64,000 nt of DNA from an uncultured Collinsella sp. (lineage in GTDB: Bacteria; Actinomycetota; Coriobacteriia; Coriobacteriales; Coriobacteriaceae): positions 9,422-73,421 of the forward strand of contig UQIE01000011.1 in NCBI GenBank assembly GCA_900541065.1, written 5' to 3'. Under the pieces are notes generated by a model that worked only from the letters and a program-made list of their open reading frames with translations, was not told the origin of the DNA and searched no databases. Both the position numbers and the translations under genes were made by a program. Shown here in pieces: positions 1-8,661 of the stretch. Position 1 is the stretch's first letter; every line of letters starts with the position of its first letter.

Positions 1-990
1 AATCAACGCCAGGCTGAGCAGATCCTACGCGCCATGTCCCTGTGCAAGGAGCGTCTGGGCGTCAAATGCGCGCTCGGCGTGTCGAACATCAGCTTTGGCC
101 TGCCTGCCCGCCCGCTGCTGGGTTCGGTCTTTTTGGCCGCCGCCTTCGGCGCGGGCCTGGACGCCCCCATCATGAACCCGGGCTCCAAGCGCTTTATGGA
201 TACCGTCTACAGCTATCGCGTCCTGAGCGTTGAGGACGAGGGCTCGACCGGATACATCGAGCGCTACGCCGGCTGGACCGATCCGTACAAGATCGCCGCA
301 AACCCGGCAGCAGCTCAGGCCGCATCGACCGACACCGTATCCGCTGCTGGCACCGCCGGCACCGACGGCAACGACGACCCAATTCGTCGCATGGTCGTCT
401 CGGGCCGTAAGGGCGAGATCGCGACCGAGACTGAGCGTCTGCTGGCAGACCACGACGCCATGGACCTCATCAACAATCACTTTATCCCCGCCCTCGACGA
501 GGTTGGCGTCCTCTTTGACCAGGGCAAGTTCTTCTTGCCGCAGCTCATGGCCTCGGCCGAAGCCGCGCGCGTGGGCTTCGACACCATCAAGCGCCTGATG
601 CCCGCCGGCGAGATTGCCGACAAGGGCAAGATCTGCGTGGCCACCGTCAAGGGCGACATCCACGATATTGGCAAGAACATCGTCAAAATGCTGCTCGACA
701 ACTACGGCTACACCGTCTTTGACCTGGGCCGCGACGTCGATCCGCAGGAGGTACTCAAGACCGTCAAGGAGCGCGATATCAAACTCGTCGGCCTCTCGGC
801 GCTTATGACCACCACCGTCGTCGCCATGGAAGAGACCATCAAGTTGCTCCATGCCGAGGTTCCGGGCGTCAAGATCATCGTGGGCGGCGCCGTGCTCACC
901 CCCGAATACGCCAAGCAGATCGGTGCGGACTACTACGCCAAGGACGCCGCCGAAAGCGCTCGTATCGCCGAAGAGGTCTTTGGGCAGTAA
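1..990 (+). CDS. Cobalamin-dependent methionine synthase (MetH-type), 5'-truncated by the window edge
   Basis: The reading frame is open from base 1, so the gene starts upstream and only the last ~329 residues are visible. They cover the end of a pterin-binding (methyltetrahydrofolate) barrel, a helical cobalamin cap domain (roughly nt 370-600) and a Rossmann-like cobalamin-binding domain. The diagnostic DxHxxG motif is DIHDIG, with the cobalt-ligating His codon at 661-663, followed by the GLSALMTTT and GGAVLTPEYA segments of the family. The protein ends right after the cobalamin domain with no SAM-dependent reactivation domain, as in the short MetH forms of many anaerobes. An Ala/Thr-rich linker (nt 300-370) joins the pterin and cap domains. 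Role by family: methyl transfer from methyl-THF through cob(I)alamin, probably to homocysteine. The N-terminal domain is outside the window, so another corrinoid methyltransferase role cannot be excluded. Confidence 0.8.
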   Translation, partial: NQRQAEQILRAMSLCKERLGVKCALGVSNISFGLPARPLLGSVFLAAAFGAGLDAPIMNPGSKRFMDTVYSYRVLSVEDEGSTGYIERYAGWTDPYKIAANPAAAQAASTDTVSAAGTAGTDGNDDPIRRMVVSGRKGEIATETERLLADHDAMDLINNHFIPALDEVGVLFDQGKFFLPQLMASAEAARVGFDTIKRLMPAGEIADKGKICVATVKGDIHDIGKNIVKMLLDNYGYTVFDLGRDVDPQEVLKTVKERDIKLVGLSALMTTTVVAMEETIKLLHAEVPGVKIIVGGAVLTPEYAKQIGADYYAKDAAESARIAEEVFGQ

Positions 991-1015
991 CACAACGGAA
1001 ACAACCGAGCACCAA

Positions 1016-1053
1016 AACGTGCCGCATGCGCCACTTGGCACGTGCGGCACGTT
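1016..1053 (+). terminator. Hairpin with 11-bp perfect stem between the metH-like and PFL genes
   Basis: The left arm AACGTGCCGCA (1016-1026) and right arm TGCGGCACGTT (1043-1053) pair perfectly around a 16-nt loop, 26 nt after the upstream stop. No T-run follows, so it is either a T-less terminator or an RNA-stability or operator element upstream of the PFL gene. Confidence 0.45.
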
Positions 1054-1098
1054 AGAATAGATAAGACTATGCTCGTTTTGGCAGATAGGAGCGCAAGG

Positions 1099-2463
1099 AT
1101 GGCGATCACGCCCGCAGAAATCGCGGAAACCCGCGGCATGGTTGAGGAGCAGAACCTCGACATCAGGACCATCACCATGGGCGTTTCGCTCATGGGTTGC
1201 GGTGACGAGAACCTCGACCGCATGTGCACGAAGATCTACGACCACGTGACGCACACGGCTGAGCATCTGGTCGAGACCGCCGAGAACCTCGAGCGCGAGT
1301 ACGGCATCCCCATCGTCAACAAGCGCGTCTCCGTCACCCCGGTGGCGCAGATCGCCGCGTGCTGCAAGGATGAGGACCTCACCCCCATCGCGCATGCCCT
1401 CGACCGCGCGGCCGAGACCCTCGGCATCGACTACCTGGGTGGCTTCTCCGCACTCGTCCAGAAGGGCATCGGCGACGCCGACCGCCGCGTTATCCAGTCC
1501 ATCCCGCAGGCGCTCGCCACCACGAGCCGCGTCTGCTCCAGCGTCAACGTCGCCAGCCTGCGCGCCGGCATCAACATGGACGCCGTGCTCATGGCGGCTC
1601 AGACCATCATCGATGCCGCTAAGCTCACGGCCGACCAGGATTCCGTTGGCGCGTCCAAGTTTGTCTGCTTTGCCAATATGGTCGAGGACTCCCCGTTTAT
1701 GGCGGGCGCCGTCCACGGCGGTGGCGAGGCCGACGCCGTCATCAACGTAGGCGTCTCGGGCCCCGGCGTTATGGCCGCAGCCCTGGAGACGCTGCCCGAT
1801 TCCGCATCGATGATGGAGGTCGCCGAGAAGATTAAGCAGACCGCCTTTAAGATCACCCGTGCCGGCGAGCTCATGAGCCGTGAGGCAGCCCGCCGTCTGG
1901 GTGTCGAGAAAGGCATTGTCGACCTGTCGCTGGCTCCCACACCCGCCATCGGCGACTCCGTCGCGCGCATCCTCGAGATTATCGGCGTGGGCACCTGCGG
2001 TGGCCCGGGCACGACCTGTGCGCTCGCCATGCTCAACGATGCCGTCAAGAAGGGCGGCGTCATGGCCAGCTCCAGCGTGGGCGGTCTCTCCGGCGCCTTT
2101 ATCCCCGTGTCCGAGGACGCCGGCATGATCGCCGCCGTCGAAGCCGGCGCGCTTTCGCTCGAGAAGCTCGAGGCCATGACCTGTGTGTGCTCCGTCGGCC
2201 TGGACATGATCGCCATCCCCGGCGACACCCCGGTCGAGACCATCGCCGGCATCATCGCCGACGAGATGGCCATCGGCGTCATCAACAACAAGACCACGGC
2301 CGTCCGCGTGATTCCCGCCATTGGCAAGGGCGTGGGCGACTGCGTCGAGTACGGCGGCCTGTTTGGCCGTGCGCCCATCATGCCGGTGAACCCCAACGCC
2401 GGCACCGTGCTTGCCCACCGCGGTGGACGCTTCCCGGCGCCGCTGAACTCGCTCAAGAACTAG
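1099..2463 (+). CDS. PFL family protein (UPF0210/DUF711)
   Basis: 454 aa, matching the UPF0210 family over its length: N-terminal MAITPAEIAETRGM, then LDIRTITMGVSLMGC and IPIVNKRVSVTPVAQI, and a glycine-rich C-terminal half (SSSVGGLSGAFIPVSEDAGM). The family has a pyruvate-formate-lyase-like fold but no established reaction. The start at 1099 is chosen because AGGAG (1088-1092) lies 6 nt upstream and family members begin at this residue; the frame extends upstream but lacks homology there. It is often paired with a small ACT-domain protein (UPF0237) in other genomes, but none is next to it here. It follows the metH-like gene on the same strand with a hairpin between them. Confidence 0.85.
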   Translation: MAITPAEIAETRGMVEEQNLDIRTITMGVSLMGCGDENLDRMCTKIYDHVTHTAEHLVETAENLEREYGIPIVNKRVSVTPVAQIAACCKDEDLTPIAHALDRAAETLGIDYLGGFSALVQKGIGDADRRVIQSIPQALATTSRVCSSVNVASLRAGINMDAVLMAAQTIIDAAKLTADQDSVGASKFVCFANMVEDSPFMAGAVHGGGEADAVINVGVSGPGVMAAALETLPDSASMMEVAEKIKQTAFKITRAGELMSREAARRLGVEKGIVDLSLAPTPAIGDSVARILEIIGVGTCGGPGTTCALAMLNDAVKKGGVMASSSVGGLSGAFIPVSEDAGMIAAVEAGALSLEKLEAMTCVCSVGLDMIAIPGDTPVETIAGIIADEMAIGVINNKTTAVRVIPAIGKGVGDCVEYGGLFGRAPIMPVNPNAGTVLAHRGGRFPAPLNSLKN

Positions 2464-2481
2464 CTGAGGGGGACTGGCGAG

Positions 2482-2613
2482 GAGCCCCGGGGAGGGCAAA
2501 TATATAAGGTCGCCTGCTCGGACAGTCCTGACTCGCACGGAGAGCACATTAAGTGCTCTCCGGCTCGTGCGGAACTCGCGATCGACCTTATATATTTGCC
2601 CTCCCCGGGGCTC
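2482..2613. repeat. Large palindromic element with 31-bp perfect arms
   Basis: Arm 2482-2512 is the exact reverse complement of 2583-2613 (31 of 31). The arms have a GC-rich outer part (CCCCGGGGAGGG) and an AT-rich inner part (AAATATATAAGG). Inside lies a second perfect hairpin, GGAGAGCAC (2539-2547) with GTGCTCTCC (2553-2561). The element starts 18 nt after the stop of the PFL gene. It has no coding potential, and no flanking duplication was identified. Confidence 0.9.
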
Positions 2614-2728
2614 CCGCACAACGGGACCTCGATTGAGTTCTATCCCGGTTGCAGTCGCTTCGCTCCTGCACCACATGGTCGATACGGCGGTTTGGCGTTG
2701 GATCAATTCTTTCTGATATATGCTGGTT

Positions 2729-2762
2729 GCGGCTCTTCTTTTGGGAGGAGTCGCTTTTTTGT
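2729..2762 (+). terminator. Intrinsic terminator in the leader of the methyltransferase gene
   Basis: A 10-bp stem (2729-2738 with 2745-2754, two G-U pairs) has a 6-nt loop and is followed at once by T6 (2755-2760). It lies only 18 nt upstream of the methyltransferase start codon, after a possible -10 (GATATA near 2715). It could end upstream transcripts or act as an attenuator. Confidence 0.6.
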
Positions 2763-2779
2763 TGCTAGGAGGTTGGCCC

Positions 2780-3667
2780 GTGGTTGATGGGAAGAATCGT
2801 TCTGAGCTGCTTTCCACAGATTGGAACCAGGAGTGGATGCGTCTGCAAACTAGTCGGCGGCGGGCTGATGACTCTTTTGAGTGGGACAAAAGGGCTCGGC
2901 ATTTTCGGCCGCTTGAGACTGCTCCGTATGCCCGGGACTTTATGAAGCTGTTGGCGTTAAAGCCTGGTGAATCCGTGCTTGATATGGGGTGTGGGGCTGG
3001 GTCGATTGCTATTCCGCTTGCGCAAGACGGGCATCCTGTGATTGCTGCTGACTTTTCCCCTGCCATGTTGGGCACGCTTGATGCCGGCATTGAGTACTAT
3101 GGGCTCGAGGATCGCATTACACCGCTTGAGCTTGCTTGGGATGATGACTGGGATTTGGTTGGACCGGTCGCGAAAGCGGTAGATGTTGCCTTTGCCAGTC
3201 GCTCTGTCACCACGACCAACCTAAAAGGCGCGCTTGCCAAGCTTGATCGAACGGCTCGTCGACGTTGTGCTGTCACGATGGTCGCCAACTCCAGCCCGCG
3301 CTATGACCTGCACCTGATGAACGCCATCGGTGCCTCGGTTACCTGCAGTAATGGCTTTGTGTATGCCTTTGATATCCTCATTCAGATGGGTGCCCTGCCG
3401 CAGGTTACGTACTTTGAATCGCCTCGTCGCGATACCTTCGATAGCCTTGAGGCGGGAGTGGCGGACTTCTCCCGCATGCTCGAGCACGGTAACGAGGATA
3501 AGATCGACCGTCTGCGCGACTACGTCGCTCAACATATGATTGAGAATCCCCGTGCTGGCGAGCCGGGGTCCAAAGGGGTGCCGCAGGGACGCTACATGCT
3601 CGACCACGTCCGCAAGGTCCGTTGGGCGTTTATTGCATGGGAGCCGGTCTCTTCGGGCCGTCCATAG
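2780..3667 (+). CDS. Class I SAM-dependent methyltransferase
   Basis: 295 aa from a GTG start at 2780. AGGAGG (2767-2772) is 7 nt upstream, whereas the upstream ATG at 2720 would place the intrinsic terminator inside the gene. Motif I, VLDMGCGAGSIAIPLA (residues ~66-81), is the glycine-rich SAM-binding loop; VIAADFSPAML follows as motif II. The substrate cannot be deduced. The C-terminal half (ESPRRDTFDSLEAGVADFSRML) resembles small-molecule methyltransferases rather than rRNA enzymes, but this is a weak inference. Codon use is less GC-biased than in its neighbours (many third-position T), which could mean later acquisition. It is isolated from both flanking genes. Confidence 0.8.
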   Translation: MVDGKNRSELLSTDWNQEWMRLQTSRRRADDSFEWDKRARHFRPLETAPYARDFMKLLALKPGESVLDMGCGAGSIAIPLAQDGHPVIAADFSPAMLGTLDAGIEYYGLEDRITPLELAWDDDWDLVGPVAKAVDVAFASRSVTTTNLKGALAKLDRTARRRCAVTMVANSSPRYDLHLMNAIGASVTCSNGFVYAFDILIQMGALPQVTYFESPRRDTFDSLEAGVADFSRMLEHGNEDKIDRLRDYVAQHMIENPRAGEPGSKGVPQGRYMLDHVRKVRWAFIAWEPVSSGRP

Positions 3668-3848
3668 ACCGCTTTCGGCCGCCGCACACGTCCGCCCGTA
3701 ACCCGCGCTGTTCTCCCGCTCGGCATCCGCATTCTTTTTGAACTGGGCAAACACGCCCCACACCGCGCCGTTCCTGCGCTATCGTGGGACAGCTCACGTA
3801 GATTAAGGCCCCATCGCGGGGCGCCCCATACATAGAAAGCGAGAACCC

Positions 3849-4148
3849 ATGGCACTGACAGGAGCCCAGGTCAAGCAGCTTCGCAGCATGGCCCATCACC
3901 TCAACCCCGCCATCATCATCGGCAAGTCCGACATCAACGAGGGCACCGTCGAGCAGACGGTCGCCTACCTGGAGAAGCACGAGCTCGTTAAGTGCTCCGT
4001 ACTCGATGGTTCCAGCCTATCCGCCCGCGAGGCCGCCGAAGAGCTTGCCGATCGCTGCCATGCCGAGGTCGTCCAGGTTATCGGCCGCAAGTTCTCGCTG
4101 TATCGCGAGTCCTCGCGCAAGGACATCGAGAAGATTAAGCTCGTCTAA
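3849..4148 (+). CDS. yhbY: Ribosome assembly RNA-binding protein YhbY (CRS1/YhbY domain)
   Basis: 99 aa, the normal length of a single-domain YhbY/CRM protein. It begins MALTGAQVKQLRSMAHHLNP, has IIIGKSDINEG, and ends with the loop-strand VIGRKFSLYRES, which carries the RNA-binding GxxF pattern of the family. Known homologues associate with pre-50S particles during large-subunit maturation. The RBS is weak (AAAGCGAG upstream of 3849). It is monocistronic and convergent with the large regulator, with an intrinsic terminator right behind it. Confidence 0.9.
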   Translation: MALTGAQVKQLRSMAHHLNPAIIIGKSDINEGTVEQTVAYLEKHELVKCSVLDGSSLSAREAAEELADRCHAEVVQVIGRKFSLYRESSRKDIEKIKLV

Positions 4149-4190
4149 GAGCCAACAATCCGGCGAGCCAACATACATCAAGCTTGCGAG

Positions 4191-4219
4191 CGTCCGAGCA
4201 ATTCGGACGATCATTTTTT
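4191..4219 (+). terminator. Intrinsic terminator of yhbY
   Basis: CGTCCGA (4191-4197) pairs with TCGGACG (4203-4209) around GCAAT and is followed by ATCATTTTTT. It reaches the last bases of the convergent regulator gene. Confidence 0.75.
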
Positions 4220-7217
4220 ATCGTTCGACGAGCACGCGGTTAAGCCTACCCTCCACCAAGCGCTCGTACAGACGCCGCGTCTCGGGCTCGGGCACGCCAT
4301 TGACCTGCTCCCTCAGGTGATGCATATGCCCACTGTACAGCTCGACGATATCGCGTCGTCGCCCCGCCGCACCGTAGACGCGCATAGCGCAACGCACCAT
4401 GTCCTCGCGCGCCGTCTCTTGCCGCAGCCCCGACTCCACCAGCCATACCGCCGACTGCAGGTCGTTTTCTTCTAGGGCGGCATTCGCGCCCCGAATCATG
4501 CAGTCGATATACTTAGATTCCATAATGCGCCTCATACGCAAAAAGTAGGTGGGATTACAGCCATTGGGAACATACAACGGGCCGGCGTAAAGCTGCTCAA
4601 TCTTAAGGCACAGCTCAATCAGATGGGGTCCGCGCGCACCCGTGCGATTTCCCAAAACTTCGCGGCTTATCTGATCAAACAACCGCACGTCGGTCTTGAC
4701 GTAATCGCCGTTAAGCCCAATGCACTCGTTTTGGATCAGCACACACGACTTGCCGTCCGGTGTCGGCCCCAAGGCCGAACGCAAGCGCGATATCGTCGAG
4801 TACAGGTTGTTGCGGGCGCTATTGAACTCGGCATGGGGCCACAGCTCCATGGCCAGCGTCTCGCGGTCGACCAGTGCATCCATACCCAGCGCAAGCCGCT
4901 CGGCAAGCGTCGCCGCTTTCTTGCGGCGCCACATCTTATCCGTGATGGGAAACCCGTCGCGCTCGGCGCGAAACGCCCCAAACATGCGGATCTCGATATG
5001 GCCAATCACATCGACACCCTCGGCATCGCCGGCCTGGAACAGACGCTCGCCTTCGCCCTCAAAGTCGTCACGCAGCGAATACCGCGACAGCTCGCGCACC
5101 GGGAGCTTCTTTCGAATTCTAGCAGCCGGCTCACCCAGACAATGCATCGCAAGACGCGCAAACAGCCGATACGACGGATCTAAAATCCCCGGGCGGTTCA
5201 TGGACATCCAGGCTGCAAGGTCGCTATCGCGGCCCGCGGAGGCCAAATGCAACGCCACCATCCAAGCCTCGGCACCACCGACCTGCGTCCGACTCAAATC
5301 GAGCAGCTCTGCCTCTTCGCGCACCGATACCATCGATGTATTGCGTAAGTATGCCGCGCGCTCTAGCAGCAGTGCGTTGTCGCGTATGTATCCAATCGAT
5401 TCCTCGGCAAGCCTGAGCACCTGCACCGCACGGAATTTGGCATTGACCGGACGCCCCTCAGCCAACGACTGCCAGCCTTCCAATATCAAGCCAAACAACT
5501 GGACTTGATTGTCACGCACGCGCACGGCAAAACGGTCGAGCTCATTGAATGCCTGCTCGTCGGTCACCGGCATGCCGGCAAACAGGCGCCGCGCCGATAA
5601 TACCATGCGCACCCAGATGGCGAGTGCTCGGATTCCACGCGCTTCGAGTGCCTCGAGCGTCAGGGTCATCTCGTCATCACGCTCGTCAGTCCCTGCATAC
5701 GACCCATCAAACAGCTCCGTCAACATGCGGTCCGCCCGCACAAACGTCCCCGCAATATCGAGCTCACAATCGTAGGCCTTATCTGTTTTGAGCCTCGCGA
5801 GGATCTCACCACCCTTCGCCCGCTCGGTCAGCCCATGCTTTATCTCAACATGTGCGGACAGCATGTCGAGTGCGGCACAAGACGCCTCACTTTCCAGCGC
5901 TGCATGGCCTGTCGGAAGCCCCAGACCACTATCTCCATAACAGGCGGCCGTAAACGCGTGCGCCACCTTCCACGACACGGGATCGAGCTCGCAAATCGCT
6001 TGCTCGCCCGCATGCTCGATAATTGAGGCCATATACCGCGCGAGCTTTGTATTGGAGACGCTCACCGCCGCCAGATAGATGCCGAGCGCCTCGTCAGGCG
6101 TCGGCTCCGATGCCCGGCCATCTGCCTCGGTCTTTCCCGGCGCCGCGCGGCAGATATCCCCTCCATGCCCCGTCAGGGCCAGATCGACCCCATACTGCCC
6201 GGCAAGCTCCAACACCGCGCTGCGGTCCAAAAACGCGTCGGCGAGGTCCATCGCGGTATCGCAGCGCCCCGCTTTAATCAAAATACGCGCCGCCCGCACA
6301 ACAAGTTCGGGGCGAATTTCGGCGACCAGCTTGCGCAATCGCAGGCGTGCGTTGTCCTCGGTACCCAAGCAGGTAAAGCTCCGGTCTGCCGGATCAACGC
6401 CAAAAATGGGATAATCGCGGACAAGATAGGACTGATCAATTGCCGAAAGCCTAACACCGCAAGCCTCGAGTTCCGAAATATTGCCCTCGCCCATTAAGAC
6501 CATCAAGCATGCCACACTAAACAGGGCGTTGTTCTCGAGCGACGCCAGATCAACAAGTGCCGCACCGTAGATATTGACGATCTCGTTTTCGAGCATCTGG
6601 GCAACGTCTCCCTGTCCGTATAGCCCCGACTGCATAGCCGAGACGAGCTCGGGCACGCCCTGCGTAAGTTGATAGAAGTCGAGCGATGTGCTAATCGAAA
6701 ACGCCGATGCCCACGCCGAATACTCATAGGCATGTACCTTGAGCATCTGCGCGTTGACTTTAATCGAATCGCCCAGTCCATGAATCAGCTGGCGATTCGA
6801 AGGACGGCAGCTCATAAAGACCCCAACCCCCATAGCACGCAGGCTTCGGATTCGGTCGATCAGCTCCTCGGTCTCGCTCTGGCTGAGGTTAGGCACGTTA
6901 TCGATTGCAATCAGGGAGTGCGGCTTGTCCTTAAGCTCTTCGGTAACGACCTCGAGCTGCATAAACACCTCGCGCCCAATGGCGCGGTCTGCCTCGATGA
7001 TTCGCACGGGACCTCGCGTCGGATCGCTTTTAACCTCTTGGGCATACTGCAGCAACACCGAGGTTTTCCCAAAGCCATCAGGCGCGTAGAGGACTACGAT
7101 GCCGGTCTTTCGGCCCTTGGCGATAAGTTCGTTCATCAAGCGATCGCGCCGCACCGTATAACTACTGCCCAGCGGCATAAGCTCGAGGTCGTCCGTATTG
7201 CCCAAATCGTTAACCAT
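4218..7217 (-). CDS. Large STAND-type transcriptional regulator with winged-helix and BTAD domains (AfsR/SARP-like)
   Basis: 999 aa. The N-terminal third holds an NTPase module: Walker A APDGFGKT (residues ~45-52) and a Walker B-like LIAIDNVP around residue 100, as in MalT/LuxR-type STAND regulators. A long alpha-helical middle (residues ~250-700) follows. Residues ~740-815 form an OmpR-like winged helix (IRMFGAFRAERDG, then WRRKKAATLAERLAL and SARNNLYSTISRLRSALG) followed by a bacterial transcriptional activator domain up to the C-terminus. In SARP proteins this pair binds direct repeats and recruits polymerase. The usual order (wHTH-BTAD first) is reversed, with the DNA-binding part at the C-terminus. 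The start has a good RBS (GAGGAG, 5 nt). There is no obvious target next door; the pilus locus 30 kb away carries a 21-bp-period direct repeat that could suit such a protein, but this is speculative. Confidence 0.8.
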   Translation of the reverse strand: MVNDLGNTDDLELMPLGSSYTVRRDRLMNELIAKGRKTGIVVLYAPDGFGKTSVLLQYAQEVKSDPTRGPVRIIEADRAIGREVFMQLEVVTEELKDKPHSLIAIDNVPNLSQSETEELIDRIRSLRAMGVGVFMSCRPSNRQLIHGLGDSIKVNAQMLKVHAYEYSAWASAFSISTSLDFYQLTQGVPELVSAMQSGLYGQGDVAQMLENEIVNIYGAALVDLASLENNALFSVACLMVLMGEGNISELEACGVRLSAIDQSYLVRDYPIFGVDPADRSFTCLGTEDNARLRLRKLVAEIRPELVVRAARILIKAGRCDTAMDLADAFLDRSAVLELAGQYGVDLALTGHGGDICRAAPGKTEADGRASEPTPDEALGIYLAAVSVSNTKLARYMASIIEHAGEQAICELDPVSWKVAHAFTAACYGDSGLGLPTGHAALESEASCAALDMLSAHVEIKHGLTERAKGGEILARLKTDKAYDCELDIAGTFVRADRMLTELFDGSYAGTDERDDEMTLTLEALEARGIRALAIWVRMVLSARRLFAGMPVTDEQAFNELDRFAVRVRDNQVQLFGLILEGWQSLAEGRPVNAKFRAVQVLRLAEESIGYIRDNALLLERAAYLRNTSMVSVREEAELLDLSRTQVGGAEAWMVALHLASAGRDSDLAAWMSMNRPGILDPSYRLFARLAMHCLGEPAARIRKKLPVRELSRYSLRDDFEGEGERLFQAGDAEGVDVIGHIEIRMFGAFRAERDGFPITDKMWRRKKAATLAERLALGMDALVDRETLAMELWPHAEFNSARNNLYSTISRLRSALGPTPDGKSCVLIQNECIGLNGDYVKTDVRLFDQISREVLGNRTGARGPHLIELCLKIEQLYAGPLYVPNGCNPTYFLRMRRIMESKYIDCMIRGANAALEENDLQSAVWLVESGLRQETAREDMVRCAMRVYGAAGRRRDIVELYSGHMHHLREQVNGVPEPETRRLYERLVEGRLNRVLVER

Positions 7218-7601
7218 GCCCGCTCCTCAACTCGACCACATGGACACCGTAACGCTAGACCATATGTATCGCTAGATGAATAGAGCGATGCTACGGTTTA
7301 GGATGTTTGTTGGTACGCAAATGGCAAGTTTTTGTTCAGCGTGGTCCGATTGAAACTTATCCCCCAACCAATCAGTCTTTGCGCAGGTCAATGCGCTTGC
7401 CAGCTTGTCCCATCCTTTGGCAGTGTACCTCAAATGAGCGCTGTTCAATTGTGTAGCGCAACTCACCTAACGCCAGCTACCGTCTGCGACCTTTTCATAG
7501 CATTTATGCATAGTATCTGTTATGGAATGAATCATGCTGCACCAGACGCACCCGTCCAGTTCGCGGCCAGATTTTCGTCAAGCACACGGCGCACGCTCAG
7601 C
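7218..7601. other. Intergenic region without a recognised gene
   Basis: About 385 bases between the divergent side of the big regulator and the nagB terminator. It presumably holds the regulator promoter. Short open frames exist (for example minus strand 7272-7466) but none has an RBS and recognisable protein sequence together. Confidence 0.5.
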
Positions 7602-7628
7602 AAAAAGGCCCCCGCAAAGCGGAGGCCT
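7602..7628 (-). terminator. Intrinsic terminator of nagB
   Basis: Read on the minus strand, a GC-rich 9-position stem (7619-7627 with 7607-7615, one mismatch) with a 3-nt loop is followed by TTTTT (7606-7602). It sits 34 nt after the nagB stop. Confidence 0.8.
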
Positions 7629-7661
7629 TCGGCAAAGCTATGTCGAGGTGATAGGCTTTCG

Positions 7662-8390
7662 CTACTTGCAGAGCGAAAGGGCGGCCTCGTCGGCAACGAC
7701 AACGCAGTTGGTGTGCAGTTGCAGGATCGAGGCAGGGCACTCGGGGGTAACCGGACCATAGCACATGTCATGCACGGCCTGCGCCTTGGCCTCGCCGTTG
7801 GCGACAACCAGGATCATGCGGGCATACATGATGGTCTGGGTACCCATGGTGTAGGCCTGACGGGGCACGTCGTCGATGCTGTCGAACAGGCGGCTGTTGG
7901 CCTGAATGGTGCTCTCGGTGAGGTCGACACAGTGCGTACCCTTGGAGAAGTGGTCATCGGGCTCGTTGAAGCCAATGTGACCGTTGTTACCGATGCCGAG
8001 CAGCTGCAGATCAGGGTAACCGGCAGCAGCGACGATCTTGTCGTACTCAGAGCAGGCAGCGGCAGCGTCGGGATTGGAGCCATCGGGCACATGTGTGTTG
8101 TTCAGGTCGATGTTAATGTGATCGAAGAAGTTCTCACGCATAAAGTAGTGGTAGCTCTGGGGATCGTCGTGCGAAAGGCCACGATACTCGTCGAGGTTGT
8201 AGGTGCTGACCTCGGCAAAGTCGACGTCACCCTTCTCGTACCAAGCGGCGAGCTGCTTGTAGGCACCGATCGGGGTGGAGCCGGTGGCAAGGCCCAGTAC
8301 ACAGTCGGGCTTGAGGATAACCTGGGCCGAGATGATATTGGCGGCCTTGCGGCTCATATCCTCGTAGTCTTTAGCTTTAATGATCTTCAT
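7662..8390 (-). CDS. nagB: Glucosamine-6-phosphate deaminase
   Basis: 242 aa, standard NagB length. Family motifs are present in order: LGLATGSTPIGAYKQL (phosphate-binding loop), YNLDEYRGL with the catalytic Asp, LGIGNNGHIGFNEP with the catalytic His, and VVADEAAL near the C-terminus. It converts glucosamine-6-phosphate to fructose-6-phosphate and ammonia. The start at 8390 has AAAGGA 6 nt upstream; longer frames upstream lack homology. It lies 271 bp downstream of a PTS IIA gene and glmM on the same strand, so the cluster links amino-sugar catabolism (NagB), supply (GlmM) and PTS signalling. Hairpins in its leader (8551-8570, 8589-8620) separate it from the IIA gene. Confidence 0.95.
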   Translation of the reverse strand: MKIIKAKDYEDMSRKAANIISAQVILKPDCVLGLATGSTPIGAYKQLAAWYEKGDVDFAEVSTYNLDEYRGLSHDDPQSYHYFMRENFFDHINIDLNNTHVPDGSNPDAAAACSEYDKIVAAAGYPDLQLLGIGNNGHIGFNEPDDHFSKGTHCVDLTESTIQANSRLFDSIDDVPRQAYTMGTQTIMYARMILVVANGEAKAQAVHDMCYGPVTPECPASILQLHTNCVVVADEAALSLCK

Positions 8391-8550
8391 TACGCGTCCT
8401 TTCTCGTACAAGAGAGGCAAGGCTCCCTTACAAGCACTTGCCCGCGGCCCGCGTCGGCCGCAACCAACGTGTGCGGCCACCAGGGCGAGGTCGCGTAATG
8501 TATGTGTCTCGTGTCTAGCCGCGTCGAGGCCCCTGCCCGTCCACGGTGAC

Positions 8551-8570
8551 CCGAAGCTGTTTAGCTTCGG
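8551..8570. other. Small perfect hairpin in the nagB leader
   Basis: CCGAAGCT (8551-8558) pairs with AGCTTCGG (8563-8570) around a 4-nt loop, 160 nt upstream of nagB. It may be an RNA element or part of the intergenic terminator system. Confidence 0.4.
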
Positions 8571-8588
8571 ACAGATCCCATCTTGCCA

Positions 8589-8620
8589 CGGAGGGCGCCC
8601 TCTTTCAAGGGCGCCCTCCG
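8589..8620 (-). terminator. Strong hairpin 3' of the PTS IIA gene
   Basis: A 13-bp perfect stem, CGGAGGGCGCCCT (8589-8601) with 8608-8620, has a 6-nt loop and starts 41 nt after the IIA stop. There is no T-run on either strand, so termination is plausible but unproven. Confidence 0.5.
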
Positions 8621-8661
8621 TAAACGTGTTTGAATTGTAGGCTAATGGCCACGTGCACTTG

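Noticed and set aside
25..3090. Very long open frames antisense to real genes (also 34-990 antisense, 9291-10679, 14713-16371, 16894-18267, 23439-25271, 52343-54421)
   Set aside because: They arise from GC-rich third positions opposite genuine genes, have low-complexity His/Asp/Ala/Gly/Arg-rich translations and match no family.
7272..7466. 64-aa minus-strand frame between nagB and the big regulator
   Set aside because: No RBS and no recognisable protein features.
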